Part shown: positions 23,408 to 32,139 of the stretch, one piece after another
Layout of the letters: each line of letters begins with the position of its first letter
Numbering within the stretch: position 1 is the first letter of the stretch
Assembly (NCBI GenBank): GCA_040218145.1
Contig: JAVJQK010000053.1
Coordinates: 1 to 64,000, forward strand
Source: Sandaracinaceae bacterium
GTDB lineage: Bacteria > Myxococcota_A > Polyangia > Polyangiales > Sandaracinaceae
Reading direction: 5' to 3'
Length of the DNA stretch: 64,000 nucleotides
Made by a program: the position numbers and the translations under genes
The notes under the pieces: model-generated
What the model was told of the DNA's origin: nothing
Seen by the model: the letters and a program-made list of their open reading frames with translations, nothing else
Databases searched by the model: none

Positions 23408-23450
23408 GACGTGTCTTTGGGCACACGCGGCGTCTTCACGCCGACACGTC
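23408..23450. terminator. stem-loop between two minus-strand genes
   Basis: Outer arms GACGTGTC (23408-23415) and GACACGTC (23443-23450) enclose a compact hairpin CGGCGT-CTTC-ACGCCG (23428-23443). It follows the stop of the 23463-24077 gene and precedes the start of the alpha-2-macroglobulin gene, so it may partly terminate or process the upstream transcript. There is no T run. Confidence 0.35.
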
Positions 23451-23462
23451 CCCGAACGACCC

Positions 23463-24077
23463 TCACCCGATCAGGAGCGCGAACGAGAGGCTGGCCCGCA
23501 AGGACCACCCGCGCTCGGAGAACACCCCGTCGGAGCTGGGGTTGCGGGGCGGCCCGCTGAGCCCGTCGGGTGAGTACGCCGCGAGGCCGAAGCGCCCCTG
23601 GAAGCGGAGCCCGTCGCCGATCGGCACCTCGAAGCCGGCGTGGCCGCCCAGCACCATGCCCGCCACCCAGCTGTCGAGGAAGCCATAGAGCATCTGCGCG
23701 ACGCACACCCCGGCCGTGGCCCCCATCGAGAGCGCGAGCCCGTGGCGCAGACGGAGCACCAACCCCGGCTCGATCGTGGGCAAGAGGTAGGGCTGGACGC
23801 GCGAGAACGGCTCGAACAGGGCGCCGCCCTCGAGCCGCCCCTCGAGGCGAAACCACTCGACGTCGAAGCCGCCTCCGACCGAGAGCCCGAGGGCGTGCTC
23901 GAGCCGCTGGCCGCCGCGGGGGATCTCGCTGCCGTCGGTGTCTTCGACGCGGCTGCCGGCGAGGATGGGGGCGTCGAGGGCGAACCGGCCGAAGCCCGCG
24001 GGCGCGCCCCCCTGCGCGGAGACCGATCCCACCGCCGACGCGAGCCCGAAGGCGGCCACGAACAAACCCCACCGCAT
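23463..24077 (-). CDS. probable outer-membrane beta-barrel protein
   Basis: 204 residues. The ATG at 24077 gives a signal peptide (MRWGLFVAAFGLASAVGSVSAQ). The mature part is Gly-rich with alternating polar and hydrophobic strands and ends WSLRASLSFALLIG, a pattern of small beta-barrels. The frame opens further to 24113, but that extension has no signal character. No specific family recognised. It lies between the cyclophilin lipoprotein gene and the alpha-2-macroglobulin/pbpC pair on the same strand. Confidence 0.68.
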   Translation of the reverse strand: MRWGLFVAAFGLASAVGSVSAQGGAPAGFGRFALDAPILAGSRVEDTDGSEIPRGGQRLEHALGLSVGGGFDVEWFRLEGRLEGGALFEPFSRVQPYLLPTIEPGLVLRLRHGLALSMGATAGVCVAQMLYGFLDSWVAGMVLGGHAGFEVPIGDGLRFQGRFGLAAYSPDGLSGPPRNPSSDGVFSERGWSLRASLSFALLIG

Positions 24078-24125
24078 GACCCGATGGTGCCCGAGGCGGC
24101 CGGATCGTTGCACGCCCTCGGACTG

Positions 24126-24890
24126 TCAGTCCTCGACGATCGACGCCGAGCGGATGTAGTCGAGGTCCGGGAAGTCACGCCGCAGGTAGGCGTTGCCCTC
24201 GCTCTGGATGCGCCCCTGGATCGGCCCGCGGCCGCGCGGCGCGCCCTCGCCGTACCCGGCGTGCAGCCGATCGACCACCGCCATGTCCCGGACCCGGCCG
24301 AAGGGCGCGAAGCCCATCGAGTTCAGGCGCGAGTTGTCGGTGAAGCTGATGAAGAACTGCGTGGTCCGGGTGCCCGGGCCCGCCATGGCGTAGCTGACCA
24401 TGCCGCGCGTGTTCGACTGCACGACCGGATCGTCCGGAATGTTCCGCTCGCGCCAGCGGGTGTTGACGGCGGGATCGCCGTGGAGGCCCGCCTGCGCCAT
24501 GAAGCCCTCGATGACGCGGAAGAACGCGATGTCCTCGAAGTAGCCCTCGCGCACGAGGGTGTAGAAGCGGTCCGCGCCGTGCGGGGCCCACGCGCGCGTG
24601 ACGTCGATGAGGATCGGCCCCTTCGTCGTGTCGAGGCGCACCGTGAACGTGTCGGGCGCGCGCTGGTCGCCGGTCTCGACGGCCTGGGCGGGCGGCGCAG
24701 GCGGCGGCTCCCGACGAGGCGGCGGCTCCCGGCGAGGCGGGGCGACGCGCTCGGGCGGCGCCTCGTTGCTGCCAGCGTTGCTCGCGGAGCGCAGGCGCGG
24801 GAGGTCCTCCGGATCCGTCGAGGGCTCGGCCGAGCGAGAGCAGCCGACGGCCAGGAGCGAGAGCGCGAGGAGCGGGACGAGTCGACGCAA
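24126..24890 (-). CDS. cyclophilin-type peptidyl-prolyl isomerase lipoprotein
   Basis: 254 residues. No ATG or GTG fits; a TTG at 24890 lies 6 bases after a GGAGG ribosome site and gives a lipoprotein signal (LVPLLALSLLAVGCSRS). A Pro/Arg/Glu-rich linker with a PPRREPPPRREPPP repeat leads to a cyclophilin domain (from about residue 85): GADRFYTLVREGYFEDIAFFRV, FMAQAGLHGDP, TTQFFISFTDN and FAPFGRV. It probably speeds prolyl isomerisation of exported proteins at a membrane surface. It may head the minus-strand run to the outer-membrane protein, alpha-2-macroglobulin and PBP1C genes. Confidence 0.87.
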   Translation of the reverse strand: MRRLVPLLALSLLAVGCSRSAEPSTDPEDLPRLRSASNAGSNEAPPERVAPPRREPPPRREPPPAPPAQAVETGDQRAPDTFTVRLDTTKGPILIDVTRAWAPHGADRFYTLVREGYFEDIAFFRVIEGFMAQAGLHGDPAVNTRWRERNIPDDPVVQSNTRGMVSYAMAGPGTRTTQFFISFTDNSRLNSMGFAPFGRVRDMAVVDRLHAGYGEGAPRGRGPIQGRIQSEGNAYLRRDFPDLDYIRSASIVED

Positions 24891-24962
24891 GGGATTCCTC
24901 CGAAGTTCGTTGGGAAGAGCGGGCACGGTATAGCGTCTCTCCCTGGTACTGTCTCGCCGTCC

Positions 24963-25766
24963 ATGAAGACCTGGATCGTGCGCGCGCTGGTCGTGATCGG
25001 GCTGCTCTTCTTCGGGTGGATCGGTCACTTCTTCCTCGCGCCGCGGGGGCTGGCCTGGATCGTCTGGACCGTCGCGAGCGTCATCGGCGCCTTCGTGGCG
25101 CTCGAGGTGATCCTGCGCACGCGCAAGCGCCGCAAGGAGCGCGCGGACTGGGCCCGCTTCGAGGCCGCGGTCACCGATCCCGGGTCTCGGCGAGAGGTCA
25201 TCCGTGAGCTGGTGCGTGAGATCGACCGGGCGCGCCGCTTCGGCCCCCGCGGGCGCATGCCGCACGCGCGCCTCGCGGTGCGCCTCGCGGAGCTGCACCT
25301 GGCGAACGACGACGCCGAGAAGGCGCTCCAGGCGCTCGCCAAGGTCCCGGTCACGGAGCTCGAGCCTCTGCCGGCCGCCGTCGTGCGCTGCGCGCGCGCC
25401 CAGGCCTACCTGCACGCGGGCGACGCGGACGGCGCCCACGCCGCGCTCTCTCCCCTCGGCGCCGAGCTCGACGCGGCGGCGATCGGCGATCCGGTGCTGG
25501 ACGCCACCCTGGCCCTCGCGCGCGGCGGCCTGGCCCTCGAGCGCGGAGATCCGGACGCGGCGCTCCAGGCCGCGCGCTCGGTCACGGCGCTGGCCGAGCC
25601 GCACGACGAGCTCTGGGACGAGGCGCGCGCGCTCGAGGCGGCGGCGCTCGACGCGCAGGGCGCGAGCGACGAAGCGGCGGAGACGTTAGGGTCGATCCGA
25701 GCGACCGGACGCGCTCGCCTCGAGGCGATCGGGACCGCGCGCGTTCGCCGTCTCCTGACCGCATGA
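24963..25766 (+). CDS. membrane-anchored TPR-like protein
   Basis: 267 residues. Two N-terminal membrane helices (ALVVIGLLFFGWIGHFFLA and WIVWTVASVIGAFVALEVIL), then a basic stretch and an alpha-helical domain with TPR-like pairs (ARLAVRLAELHLANDDAEKALQAL, CARAQAYLHAGDADGAHAAL). No catalytic motif, so probably a scaffold facing the cytoplasm. First gene of a three-gene plus-strand cluster; its TGA overlaps the next ATG (ATGA at 25763). Confidence 0.75.
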   Translation: MKTWIVRALVVIGLLFFGWIGHFFLAPRGLAWIVWTVASVIGAFVALEVILRTRKRRKERADWARFEAAVTDPGSRREVIRELVREIDRARRFGPRGRMPHARLAVRLAELHLANDDAEKALQALAKVPVTELEPLPAAVVRCARAQAYLHAGDADGAHAALSPLGAELDAAAIGDPVLDATLALARGGLALERGDPDAALQAARSVTALAEPHDELWDEARALEAAALDAQGASDEAAETLGSIRATGRARLEAIGTARVRRLLTA

Positions 25767-26560
25767 TGCACCCCGACACGCGCTGGCTCGAGATCGACGA
25801 GGAGCGCTTCGACGCCGAGGCGACGCGGATCGGGGAGCGGCTCCTGCGCGACGCGGCGCTCGTGGCGGGCGGCGTCGCGCACCGGATCGCGGAGGTCGAG
25901 CTCTACTACTTCGGCGACCGCCACCGCGACCCGTTCGCGCACCGCGATCCGGCCCAGCTCGAGCCCGGCCGCTGGTACTTCCACAAGAGCGGGCAGAGCT
26001 ACCGCGGCGGCAGCTTCAAGGGACTCGACCTCAGCCTCGGTCGACGCGGCACCTGGGGCGGCGCGCTCATCCGGAGCGTGCGGGGGCCCGACGGCGCGCT
26101 CGTCAGCGGCCCCTCGCTCGTGGTCGACCACCTGCTGCGGCTGACGGGACTGCCCGACGTCGCCTCCCTCGCGGCCCGCGCCGACGCGCTGCTGCAGCTG
26201 AAGCCCGGCGCCCCCGTTCCGTCGTCGATCCTTCGGACGGCGCGCGTCGGGCTCACGCTGAAGCGCTTCGAGGACGCCAAGCCCGCCTACCTGATGCGCC
26301 CCGATCGCTTCCTCAACGCGCCGGCGGAGATCAAGAAGGGGCGCGTGCACACCGTGGTCGCCTTGCACAAGGCGGGGCTGGACACGCCCGCGATCAAGCG
26401 CCGCACGGGCAGCCCCGGCCGGACCATCGAGCGCTACCTCAGCCGCTACGAGGAGGGGCGCGCGCGCGGACGCTTCCAGAGCTTCGTCGGCAAGTCGCTC
26501 TCGCCGCTCGACCTGGCCGCCCTCCACGGCGTCTGGGAGGCGCGCTTCGGCGGTTCGTGA
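25763..26560 (+). CDS. Mpg-like (3-methyladenine glycosylase fold) protein with C-terminal helix-turn-helix
   Basis: 265 residues. The order RIGERLLRDAALV, RIAEVELYYF, DPFAHRD, GRWYFHKSGQSYRGGSFKGLDLSLG, GGALIRSV resembles the alkyladenine DNA glycosylase (AAG/Mpg) fold, where xxETExY and the MY-G-YVY segment form the active site; here ETE is replaced by EVE and the match is weak. The C-terminal part (VVALHKAGLDTPAIKRRTGSPGRTIERYL) looks like a DNA-binding helix-turn-helix. A nucleic-acid role is likely but a glycosylase activity is only a suggestion. Translation is coupled to the upstream TPR gene. Confidence 0.5.
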   Translation: MMHPDTRWLEIDEERFDAEATRIGERLLRDAALVAGGVAHRIAEVELYYFGDRHRDPFAHRDPAQLEPGRWYFHKSGQSYRGGSFKGLDLSLGRRGTWGGALIRSVRGPDGALVSGPSLVVDHLLRLTGLPDVASLAARADALLQLKPGAPVPSSILRTARVGLTLKRFEDAKPAYLMRPDRFLNAPAEIKKGRVHTVVALHKAGLDTPAIKRRTGSPGRTIERYLSRYEEGRARGRFQSFVGKSLSPLDLAALHGVWEARFGGS

Positions 26561-26575
26561 GAAGATCGGTGGAGC

Positions 26576-27334
26576 GTGTCCTACCGCTCTCCCCTGGAAG
26601 CCGCCCGCGCCCGCATCTCCGCGCTCGAGGATCTGCTCGACTCGCAGGATCGCGTCGTCACGGGAGAAGGCGATGACGCGGGGGGCAACGCCCTCCGAGA
26701 GGTCCGCGCCCTGCTCGCCGAGGAGCGCGCGGAGCACGAGGGCCGCCTCGCGGACCTCCGCCACGAGCGAGAGGCCCTCGACGCCAAGCTCGCGGGGCTC
26801 GAGACGCAGCTCGTCGAGGAGCGCGCGCGGCGACAGGCCGAGGTGTCGCTCCTGCGCACCAAGCTGGAGGAGGCGGAGCGCGCCATCACCCACAACGCGT
26901 CGCTGTTCGAGGCCGAGCAGACCATGCAGCGAGCGCAGGCGGAGGCCGAGCGCGCGCGCCTCGAGCAGAAGCTCGTGCAGCGAGACACCCAGCTGCGGGA
27001 GCTTCGCGAGGAGATCCGCGTGCATCTCTCGGGCGACCGCCGGGAGATCCGGGCCCACTACGAGGCGCGCGTGCGGACCGTGGGCACGGAGCTGGCTGAG
27101 CAGGGCTCGCTGTCGCGCCGGCTCGAGCAGAGCCTCGAGGAGGCGAAGGCCGCGGTGGACAGCCTGCCGCCCGCCGACGAGCGCGACCGCGAGGGCATGG
27201 TGGAGCGGGAGATGGCCCGCCGGAAGCTCGCCATCGGGCAGGTGGAGCTCGAGCGCACGCGGGCGCGCATCGAGCGGCTCGAGCTCGAGCTGGAGCGCAT
27301 CACCGCGGCCGAAGCGCAGCTCGCCGCGCGTTGA
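26576..27334 (+). CDS. long coiled-coil protein of unknown function
   Basis: 252 residues from a GTG at 26576, 15 bases after the preceding stop. Nearly the whole chain is charged heptad-like helix rich in Glu, Arg, Leu and Ala (LEDLLDSQDRVV, AEERAEHEGRLADLRHEREALDAKL, RARIERLELELERITAAEAQL). No signal peptide or membrane helix. Probably a cytoplasmic scaffold acting with the two upstream proteins. It converges on the hydrolase gene at 27351. Confidence 0.65.
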   Translation: MSYRSPLEAARARISALEDLLDSQDRVVTGEGDDAGGNALREVRALLAEERAEHEGRLADLRHEREALDAKLAGLETQLVEERARRQAEVSLLRTKLEEAERAITHNASLFEAEQTMQRAQAEAERARLEQKLVQRDTQLRELREEIRVHLSGDRREIRAHYEARVRTVGTELAEQGSLSRRLEQSLEEAKAAVDSLPPADERDREGMVEREMARRKLAIGQVELERTRARIERLELELERITAAEAQLAAR

Positions 27335-27350
27335 CGGCGGGCGCGGTCTC

Positions 27351-28028
27351 TCAGAGCGCGAGCGCGAAGCGACGGATCTCGTCCGCCGCCTCCTCGGCCG
27401 CGCGCTGCAGGACCAGATGCGGCGCGTCGAGGCGCCGACGGGGCAGGTCCGGGCGCTCCCAGCCCACGCTCCGGCGCGGCCCGATCAGTCGATCGTCCGT
27501 GCCCTCCATCACCAGCACGGGTATGCGCGCGCGCCGCAGCTCCTCGCGCACGTCGACCGCGAGCATCGCCTGCACGCGCCGCGCGAGCACGTCGGGCCGG
27601 ACGGCCCGCACCGCGTCGCGCACCGCCTCGACCAGCTCGTCGCTCGCGTCGTCCCCGGCGAGGAAGCGCCGAACGGCGAACGCCGGCAAGGGACGCGCGA
27701 GCAGCCCCGGCCGGGCGAGCCAGCCGAGCGGGCGCGGGGCGGGCGCCTCGGCGAAGGTGGCCACGAGCACGACCGCGCGGAGCGAGGGCGGAGGATCGGC
27801 CGCGAGCCGGATGGCGACCGGACCGGAGAAGGACTGGGCGACGAGCACCGCGAGCCTCGGGTCGCCGTGGAGCGCCGCCCGCACCCGCGCCTCGAGCCGT
27901 CCGTAGTCGAGGGCCTGGTCGGTCGGATAGTCGAGCGCCTCGACCTCGAAGTCGGCGAGGAGGTGCGCGCAGAGCTCGCTCGACATCGCCGAGCCGCCGT
28001 CCAACCCCGGAAGGACGATTGCGCGCAT
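27351..28028 (-). CDS. alpha/beta hydrolase
   Basis: 225 residues. Starts with the oxyanion-hole segment IVLPGLDGGSAM; the nucleophile elbow is AQSFSG (a G-x-S-x-G variant with Ala first). The Asp (VMEGTDDRLI) and a near-terminal His (DAPHLVLQ) complete the triad. No signal peptide. Substrate unknown. It follows the DUF839 gene on the same strand after about 95 bases. Confidence 0.8.
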   Translation of the reverse strand: MRAIVLPGLDGGSAMSSELCAHLLADFEVEALDYPTDQALDYGRLEARVRAALHGDPRLAVLVAQSFSGPVAIRLAADPPPSLRAVVLVATFAEAPAPRPLGWLARPGLLARPLPAFAVRRFLAGDDASDELVEAVRDAVRAVRPDVLARRVQAMLAVDVREELRRARIPVLVMEGTDDRLIGPRRSVGWERPDLPRRRLDAPHLVLQRAAEEAADEIRRFALAL

Positions 28029-28122
28029 GCGATCGATGTAGCACCGCGAGGCGCGCCGTCGACGTCAAATTGACTCGATCTCACCCTCCACCGACGTGGA
28101 CAGGTGCACGAATCCAGGAGGC

Positions 28123-29427
28123 TCAGACCTCTTCGTGGAAAGGTCCGGTGACCTCGTAGGTGATGCCGCCGCTGCCGCCGCGCTGCGAGCTGAAGTAGAG
28201 GCGCGTCCCGCTCGGATCGAAGGCGGGCCCGGTGATCTCGGACGAGTCTTGCCCGACGATCTGCAGGAGCGGCTTCGGCTCGCCGCTCGGGAGGATGGCG
28301 ACGACCTGCATCGAGCCGCCGTCCTCCGCCACCAGCACGTCGCCGCAGCAAGACACGGTGATGTTGTCGACGCCGCTCAGGGGCACGGGCGTGAAGTCGT
28401 CGTCGTCGTAGAGCACGCTCATCGACTCGCCCGCGACGTCGTAGGCCCAGACGCGGTCGTCGCCCTTGGTGCTCATGTAGACGACGCCGTCGTGGTGCCA
28501 GATGCCCTCGCCGCCGTCGAAGCCGGTGCTCTCGGCGACCTGGTTGCGCGTCGAGACGGAGCCCTCGCGCAGCGGGTCGGGGACCTCGTGCCAGGTGACC
28601 GCGCCGCCGGGCGCGACCTCGGCGATCTCGAGCAGGCCCTCCGACAGATCGGGGTAGTCGTACTCGTTCATGCCGGCCGGCGTGAAGCGGTAAAAGCCGC
28701 CGCCCGACGCGTCCTCGGAGAGGTAGAGCTGACCGTTGACGGGATCGACCGTCACCGCCTCGTGCTTGAACGTGCCGAGCGCGGGGCGCAGGACCGGGTC
28801 GCGCTCCCCCCACGGATCGGTCTCGTAGACCTGCCCCGCCTCGAGCTCCTCGCACGAGAGCCAGGTCCCCCACGGCGTCGGACCGCCCGCGCAGTTGATG
28901 TCGGTCCGGTCGAGGATGCGATAGGCCGCCGTGATGGTCCCCGAGGCGTCGAAGCGGATGGCGCCCACCCCGCCGGCCAGGGGGATCTCGCTGTTGGAGA
29001 CGTAGATCCAGCCGCCGTCCATCGTCGCGAAGGTCGCGCCTCCGTCGGGGGCCGTGTGCCACTCGTAGTCCGTCCCCTCGACGAGCTCGCCCGAGCGCGC
29101 GACCACGCGCGAGCTGAAGCCCTCCGGGAGCCGGATGTCGTTGGCGTCGGGATCGCCGAGGGGGCCGATGTCCGCGATGAGCGATCGGAGCGCGGGAGGC
29201 GTCGGCATCTCGCGCGGCGGGAAGGGGCTGCCGGTCCCGGAGTCCGGATCGCCGATGACCCCCGTGTCCGCCGTGCCGCCGTCGACGCTCCCGTCGAGCG
29301 GCGCCATGCCGTCGTCGCAGCCCTTCAGGGCGGGCGAGAGGAACACGGTGGCCAGGCCCGCGAGGCTGCCGCGCAGGACGCGGCGGCGAGGGATCGGGAT
29401 CTCGATTGCGCGCTTCTTGCTGCTCAT
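28123..29427 (-). CDS. Tat-exported DUF839 (PhoX-type) protein
   Basis: 434 residues. A twin-arginine leader (PRRRVLRGSLAGLATVFLSPALKGC) ends in a lipobox-like Cys; an Asp/Gly-rich linker follows. The mature part has DUF839/PhoX signatures: TPWGTWLSCEE, ALGTFKHEAVTVDPVNGQLYLSED, GGEGIWHHDGVVYMSTKGDDRVWAYD and DNITVSCCGDVLVAEDGG. PhoX enzymes are Ca/Fe-dependent alkaline phosphatases; this protein is shorter than typical PhoX, so activity is uncertain and a DUF839 surface propeller is equally possible. Confidence 0.83.
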   Translation of the reverse strand: MSSKKRAIEIPIPRRRVLRGSLAGLATVFLSPALKGCDDGMAPLDGSVDGGTADTGVIGDPDSGTGSPFPPREMPTPPALRSLIADIGPLGDPDANDIRLPEGFSSRVVARSGELVEGTDYEWHTAPDGGATFATMDGGWIYVSNSEIPLAGGVGAIRFDASGTITAAYRILDRTDINCAGGPTPWGTWLSCEELEAGQVYETDPWGERDPVLRPALGTFKHEAVTVDPVNGQLYLSEDASGGGFYRFTPAGMNEYDYPDLSEGLLEIAEVAPGGAVTWHEVPDPLREGSVSTRNQVAESTGFDGGEGIWHHDGVVYMSTKGDDRVWAYDVAGESMSVLYDDDDFTPVPLSGVDNITVSCCGDVLVAEDGGSMQVVAILPSGEPKPLLQIVGQDSSEITGPAFDPSGTRLYFSSQRGGSGGITYEVTGPFHEEV

Positions 29428-29498
29428 CGCGCGGAAGGATGGCAGAGACGCGCCGCCTTGAAAATGTGGGAGGGCTCAGCCGGCGCGCGCAGCCTCGC

Positions 29499-30383
29499 TC
29501 AGGCCGCCTCGGACACGCTCGCGAAGCAGGCGTCGAGCGCCTCCGCGAACACGTCGGGCGCCTCGAACTGCAGCAGGTGCCCGGCGTCCGGCGCGAGCAC
29601 GAGGCGCGCGCCGGGGATCTTGCGCGTGGCGCTCTCGGCGAGCTTGCGCGGGCTCAGGTGCGGGTGGAGGAGCGGGTTCGGGATCAGCCGGTCGCGCAGC
29701 CCGAACGCGATCGACGTCGGCACGCGCACGTCCGACAGCTCCACGGGCTCGTCGAGCATGGCGCGCACGCCGTTGACCACCGCGGCCGCGTAGCCCTCGA
29801 GCTCGTCCCCCGTGAACGCGAGCCGCGCTCGGACGAGCAGCTCCGCCTCGGCCGGCATCTCGTGAAAGGCCATCGCGAGGTTGCGGCGCACGGCCGGCTC
29901 GCTCTGCGTGCTGAGCACCCAGTCCCGCGTCACCGCGTTCTGCAGCATGCTCTTGGCGTAGATGCTGAAGCGCTCGAGGCCCGCGGGCGCGACGAGGGTG
30001 AGCGCCGCGACCTGCTCGGGGGCGGAGAGGGCGCGCCAGATCGCGATCTGCCCGCCCATGGAGTGGCCCACCCAGATCGCGCGCTTCACGCCGAGCTGGT
30101 CGAGCAGCCGACCGACGATCTCGCCCTTCTCGCGCAGGGACGTCACCCCGGGGTCCTTCTGGCTCGCGCCGTACCCGGGGAGATCCACCACGATGGCCCG
30201 GCCGCGCCGGCCGAGGGCCGCGAAGTTCCGCGCCCAGCACAGGCTCGAGCTCCCGAGCCCGTGAACCGCCACCACCGGCAGCGCGCGGCTCCGAGGGTCC
30301 CCGAGCTCGCGATACCCGATGCGCCGCCCTCGCACCTCGGCGAACGAGAGGGGCGGCACATCTGCGTCGAGCGAACCAGGCAT
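29499..30383 (-). CDS. alpha/beta hydrolase
   Basis: 294 residues from the ATG at 30383 (MPGSLDADVPP). Family motifs: oxyanion loop VAVHGLGSSS, nucleophile elbow GHSMGG, Asp region FGLRDRLIPNP and catalytic His in DAGHLLQFEAPDVFAEAL. No signal peptide. Resembles the broad lipase/esterase/haloperoxidase group; substrate not predictable. It heads the minus-strand run with the DUF839 and smaller hydrolase genes. The frame extends to 30497, but that region overlaps the nested hairpin at 30448-30508 and is probably leader. Confidence 0.85.
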   Translation of the reverse strand: MPGSLDADVPPLSFAEVRGRRIGYRELGDPRSRALPVVAVHGLGSSSLCWARNFAALGRRGRAIVVDLPGYGASQKDPGVTSLREKGEIVGRLLDQLGVKRAIWVGHSMGGQIAIWRALSAPEQVAALTLVAPAGLERFSIYAKSMLQNAVTRDWVLSTQSEPAVRRNLAMAFHEMPAEAELLVRARLAFTGDELEGYAAAVVNGVRAMLDEPVELSDVRVPTSIAFGLRDRLIPNPLLHPHLSPRKLAESATRKIPGARLVLAPDAGHLLQFEAPDVFAEALDACFASVSEAA

Positions 30384-30443
30384 TCGTGGGACCCTAGCAG
30401 GGTCCGGCGAAGATGCGCGCGATGCATCGCCGAGCGCGACGGC

Positions 30444-30556
30444 GTGTCCAGCGCGCCGGGCCGACGACGAAATGCTGAAGCATTTCGGAGGAGCCACTGG
30501 CGCGCTGGGCGCGCTGTCCCGCCGGCGAGGCGCGCGCAGTCATCTTTGCCGGACAC
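30444..30556. promoter_or_regulatory. nested perfect inverted repeats in a 290-base intergenic region
   Basis: CCAGCGCGCC (30448-30457) pairs with GGCGCGCTGG (30499-30508), and inside it GAAATGC-TGAA-GCATTTC (30469-30486) forms a second perfect stem. GTGTCC (30444-30449) and GGACAC (30551-30556) could close the structure further out. It lies about 65 bases upstream of the divergent hydrolase start and 165 upstream of the reductase start. Could be a leader RNA structure, an operator or a small mobile repeat. Confidence 0.5.
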
Positions 30557-30672
30557 TGCTAGCAACCGGCGAACGCGCGAGCCCGAAGGTTTTCCCGAGC
30601 AGCACGCGGATCGGGAGGTCGCGTGGTACGACCGGACTACCCAATGGCGCGCGTTGGAGCTAATCGGAGGAG

Positions 30673-31206
30673 ATGCCTCAGCGCGTGCGCGCGTACATCG
30701 CCTGCTCTCTCGACGGCTTCATCGCGGGCCCCGGCGACGACCTGTCGTGGCTGCCCCAGCCCTCCGGCGAGAGCGACACCTCGGCCTTCGACGCCTTCCT
30801 CGAGCAGATCGGAGCGCTCCTCATGGGGCGACGCACCCACGACGTGGTGGCGAGCTTCGACGTGGCCTGGCCCTACGGCGAGCGGGCCGTGCTGGTGGCG
30901 ACCCACCGCCCGCTCGAGCCCGCGCACGGGACGGTGCGCGCGGTCGAGGGATCGATCGAGGCGCTGGTCGAGGAGGCGAAGCGCGTGGCGGAGGATCAGG
31001 ACGTGTACGTCGACGGCGGCGCCCTCATCCGGCAGGCGCTCGACGCCGACCTGCTCGACGAGATGATCGTGACGGTGGTGCCGTACGTGCTCGGCGAAGG
31101 CCACCCGCTCTTCGCGGGCGCGCAGCGGCGACCGCTCGAGCTGATCGCCCACGAGCACATCGGCGAGGGCATGATGCAGATGACCTACCGCCCGGCCGGA
31201 GAATAG
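30673..31206 (+). CDS. RibD C-terminal/DHFR-like reductase
   Basis: 177 residues, with a strong ribosome site (GGAGG) just before the ATG. Motifs of the RibD_C family: YIACSLDGFIAGPGDDLSWL at the N-terminus, LLMGRRTHDVV, VYVDGGALIRQAL (NADPH-binding loop) and IVTVVPYVLGEGHPLF. These proteins have the dihydrofolate reductase fold and reduce pteridine-like or other substrates with NADPH; the actual substrate is unknown. Stand-alone gene. Confidence 0.9.
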   Translation: MPQRVRAYIACSLDGFIAGPGDDLSWLPQPSGESDTSAFDAFLEQIGALLMGRRTHDVVASFDVAWPYGERAVLVATHRPLEPAHGTVRAVEGSIEALVEEAKRVAEDQDVYVDGGALIRQALDADLLDEMIVTVVPYVLGEGHPLFAGAQRRPLELIAHEHIGEGMMQMTYRPAGE

Positions 31207-31341
31207 GCGTCGCCCGCGCCCGCTCGACGACGGTGCGAGCGGCGGGGCGCGTGAACGGTCCACCGGACATCGGGCACCGACCTCCGAACGCGCGCTGAAC
31301 GCCCGCCCGAGTGCGCGGCGCAGCGCAGCGCGGAGGAAACG

Positions 31342-32139
31342 ATGGAACGACGATGGATCGCCGTGGCGCTGCTCTCCGTCCTGAGCGGCTGCAACTACTA
31401 CGACAGCCCGCACCTCGGGTGCTGGGAGGACGAACGCCCCGATCGAGACCACGGACGGACGCCGCGGCTCGCCGACGGCGGCGCTCTCGATGACGGCGCT
31501 CCGGATGACGGCGCCCTCGATGACGGCGCTCTCGATGACAGCGCAGCGCCCTCCGTCCCCTGCCCCGGCGGCTGCCCCGCGGACGAGGCCTGCGTCGAGG
31601 GCGCGTGCACGCCGCTCGACGCGCTCTGCCGACACGCGACCGACTGCGGCCCCGGTCGCGCCTGCGTCGACAACGCCTGCCGCCCCCACTGCGCGGACGA
31701 CGCGGACTGCGCTCACGGCACCGCGTGCGCCGACGGCCTCTGCGTCCCCGCCTCCGAGTGCGCGGGCGCGGACGACTGCCCCGCGGACGCGGACTGCCTG
31801 GAGATGCGCTGCTTGACCCGATGCGCGATGGACCCCGAGTGCGGCCCCGACGCGCGCTGCGTCGCGGGGGTCTGCCGCCCCGACGTGGCGCCGCGGCCCT
31901 TCTGCGCCAGCGACGCCGACTGCGCGGCCGGTCATCTCTGCGTGGCCGGGGTCTGCCGCACGCCGTGCCCGAGCGGAGAGGACGCGGAGTGCCTCCGGTG
32001 GGACGCCCAGCTCGTCCAGTGCGCGGAGCCCGAGCCGGGGCTGCGGCTCTGCTACACGCGCGGCGAGTCGAACCCCGAGTGCGTCACGCGCAGCGAATGC
32101 GACCCGTCGCGCCACTGCATCGACGGCCTGTGTCGATGA
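31342..32139 (+). CDS. Cys-rich lipoprotein, first gene of the ECF operon
   Basis: 265 residues. Lipoprotein signal (IAVALLSVLSGCNYY). A linker of repeated DDGAxDDGA units (12/15-bp repeats in the DNA) leads to a domain with about 30 Cys in CxxDADC/CVxGxC modules (CPADEACVEGAC, CGPGRACVDNAC, CAAGHLCVAGVC), an EGF-like disulfide pattern common in myxobacteria. The TGA overlaps the ATG of the ECF sigma gene (ATGA at 32136), so it may be the surface input of that regulatory unit, but this is inference. Confidence 0.82.
   Translation: MERRWIAVALLSVLSGCNYYDSPHLGCWEDERPDRDHGRTPRLADGGALDDGAPDDGALDDGALDDSAAPSVPCPGGCPADEACVEGACTPLDALCRHATDCGPGRACVDNACRPHCADDADCAHGTACADGLCVPASECAGADDCPADADCLEMRCLTRCAMDPECGPDARCVAGVCRPDVAPRPFCASDADCAAGHLCVAGVCRTPCPSGEDAECLRWDAQLVQCAEPEPGLRLCYTRGESNPECVTRSECDPSRHCIDGLCR

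Noticed and set aside
19354-24072. Open frame of 1572 codons on the minus strand
   Set aside because: It is an Arg/Ala/Gly-rich shadow of the alpha-2-macroglobulin-like gene in another frame.
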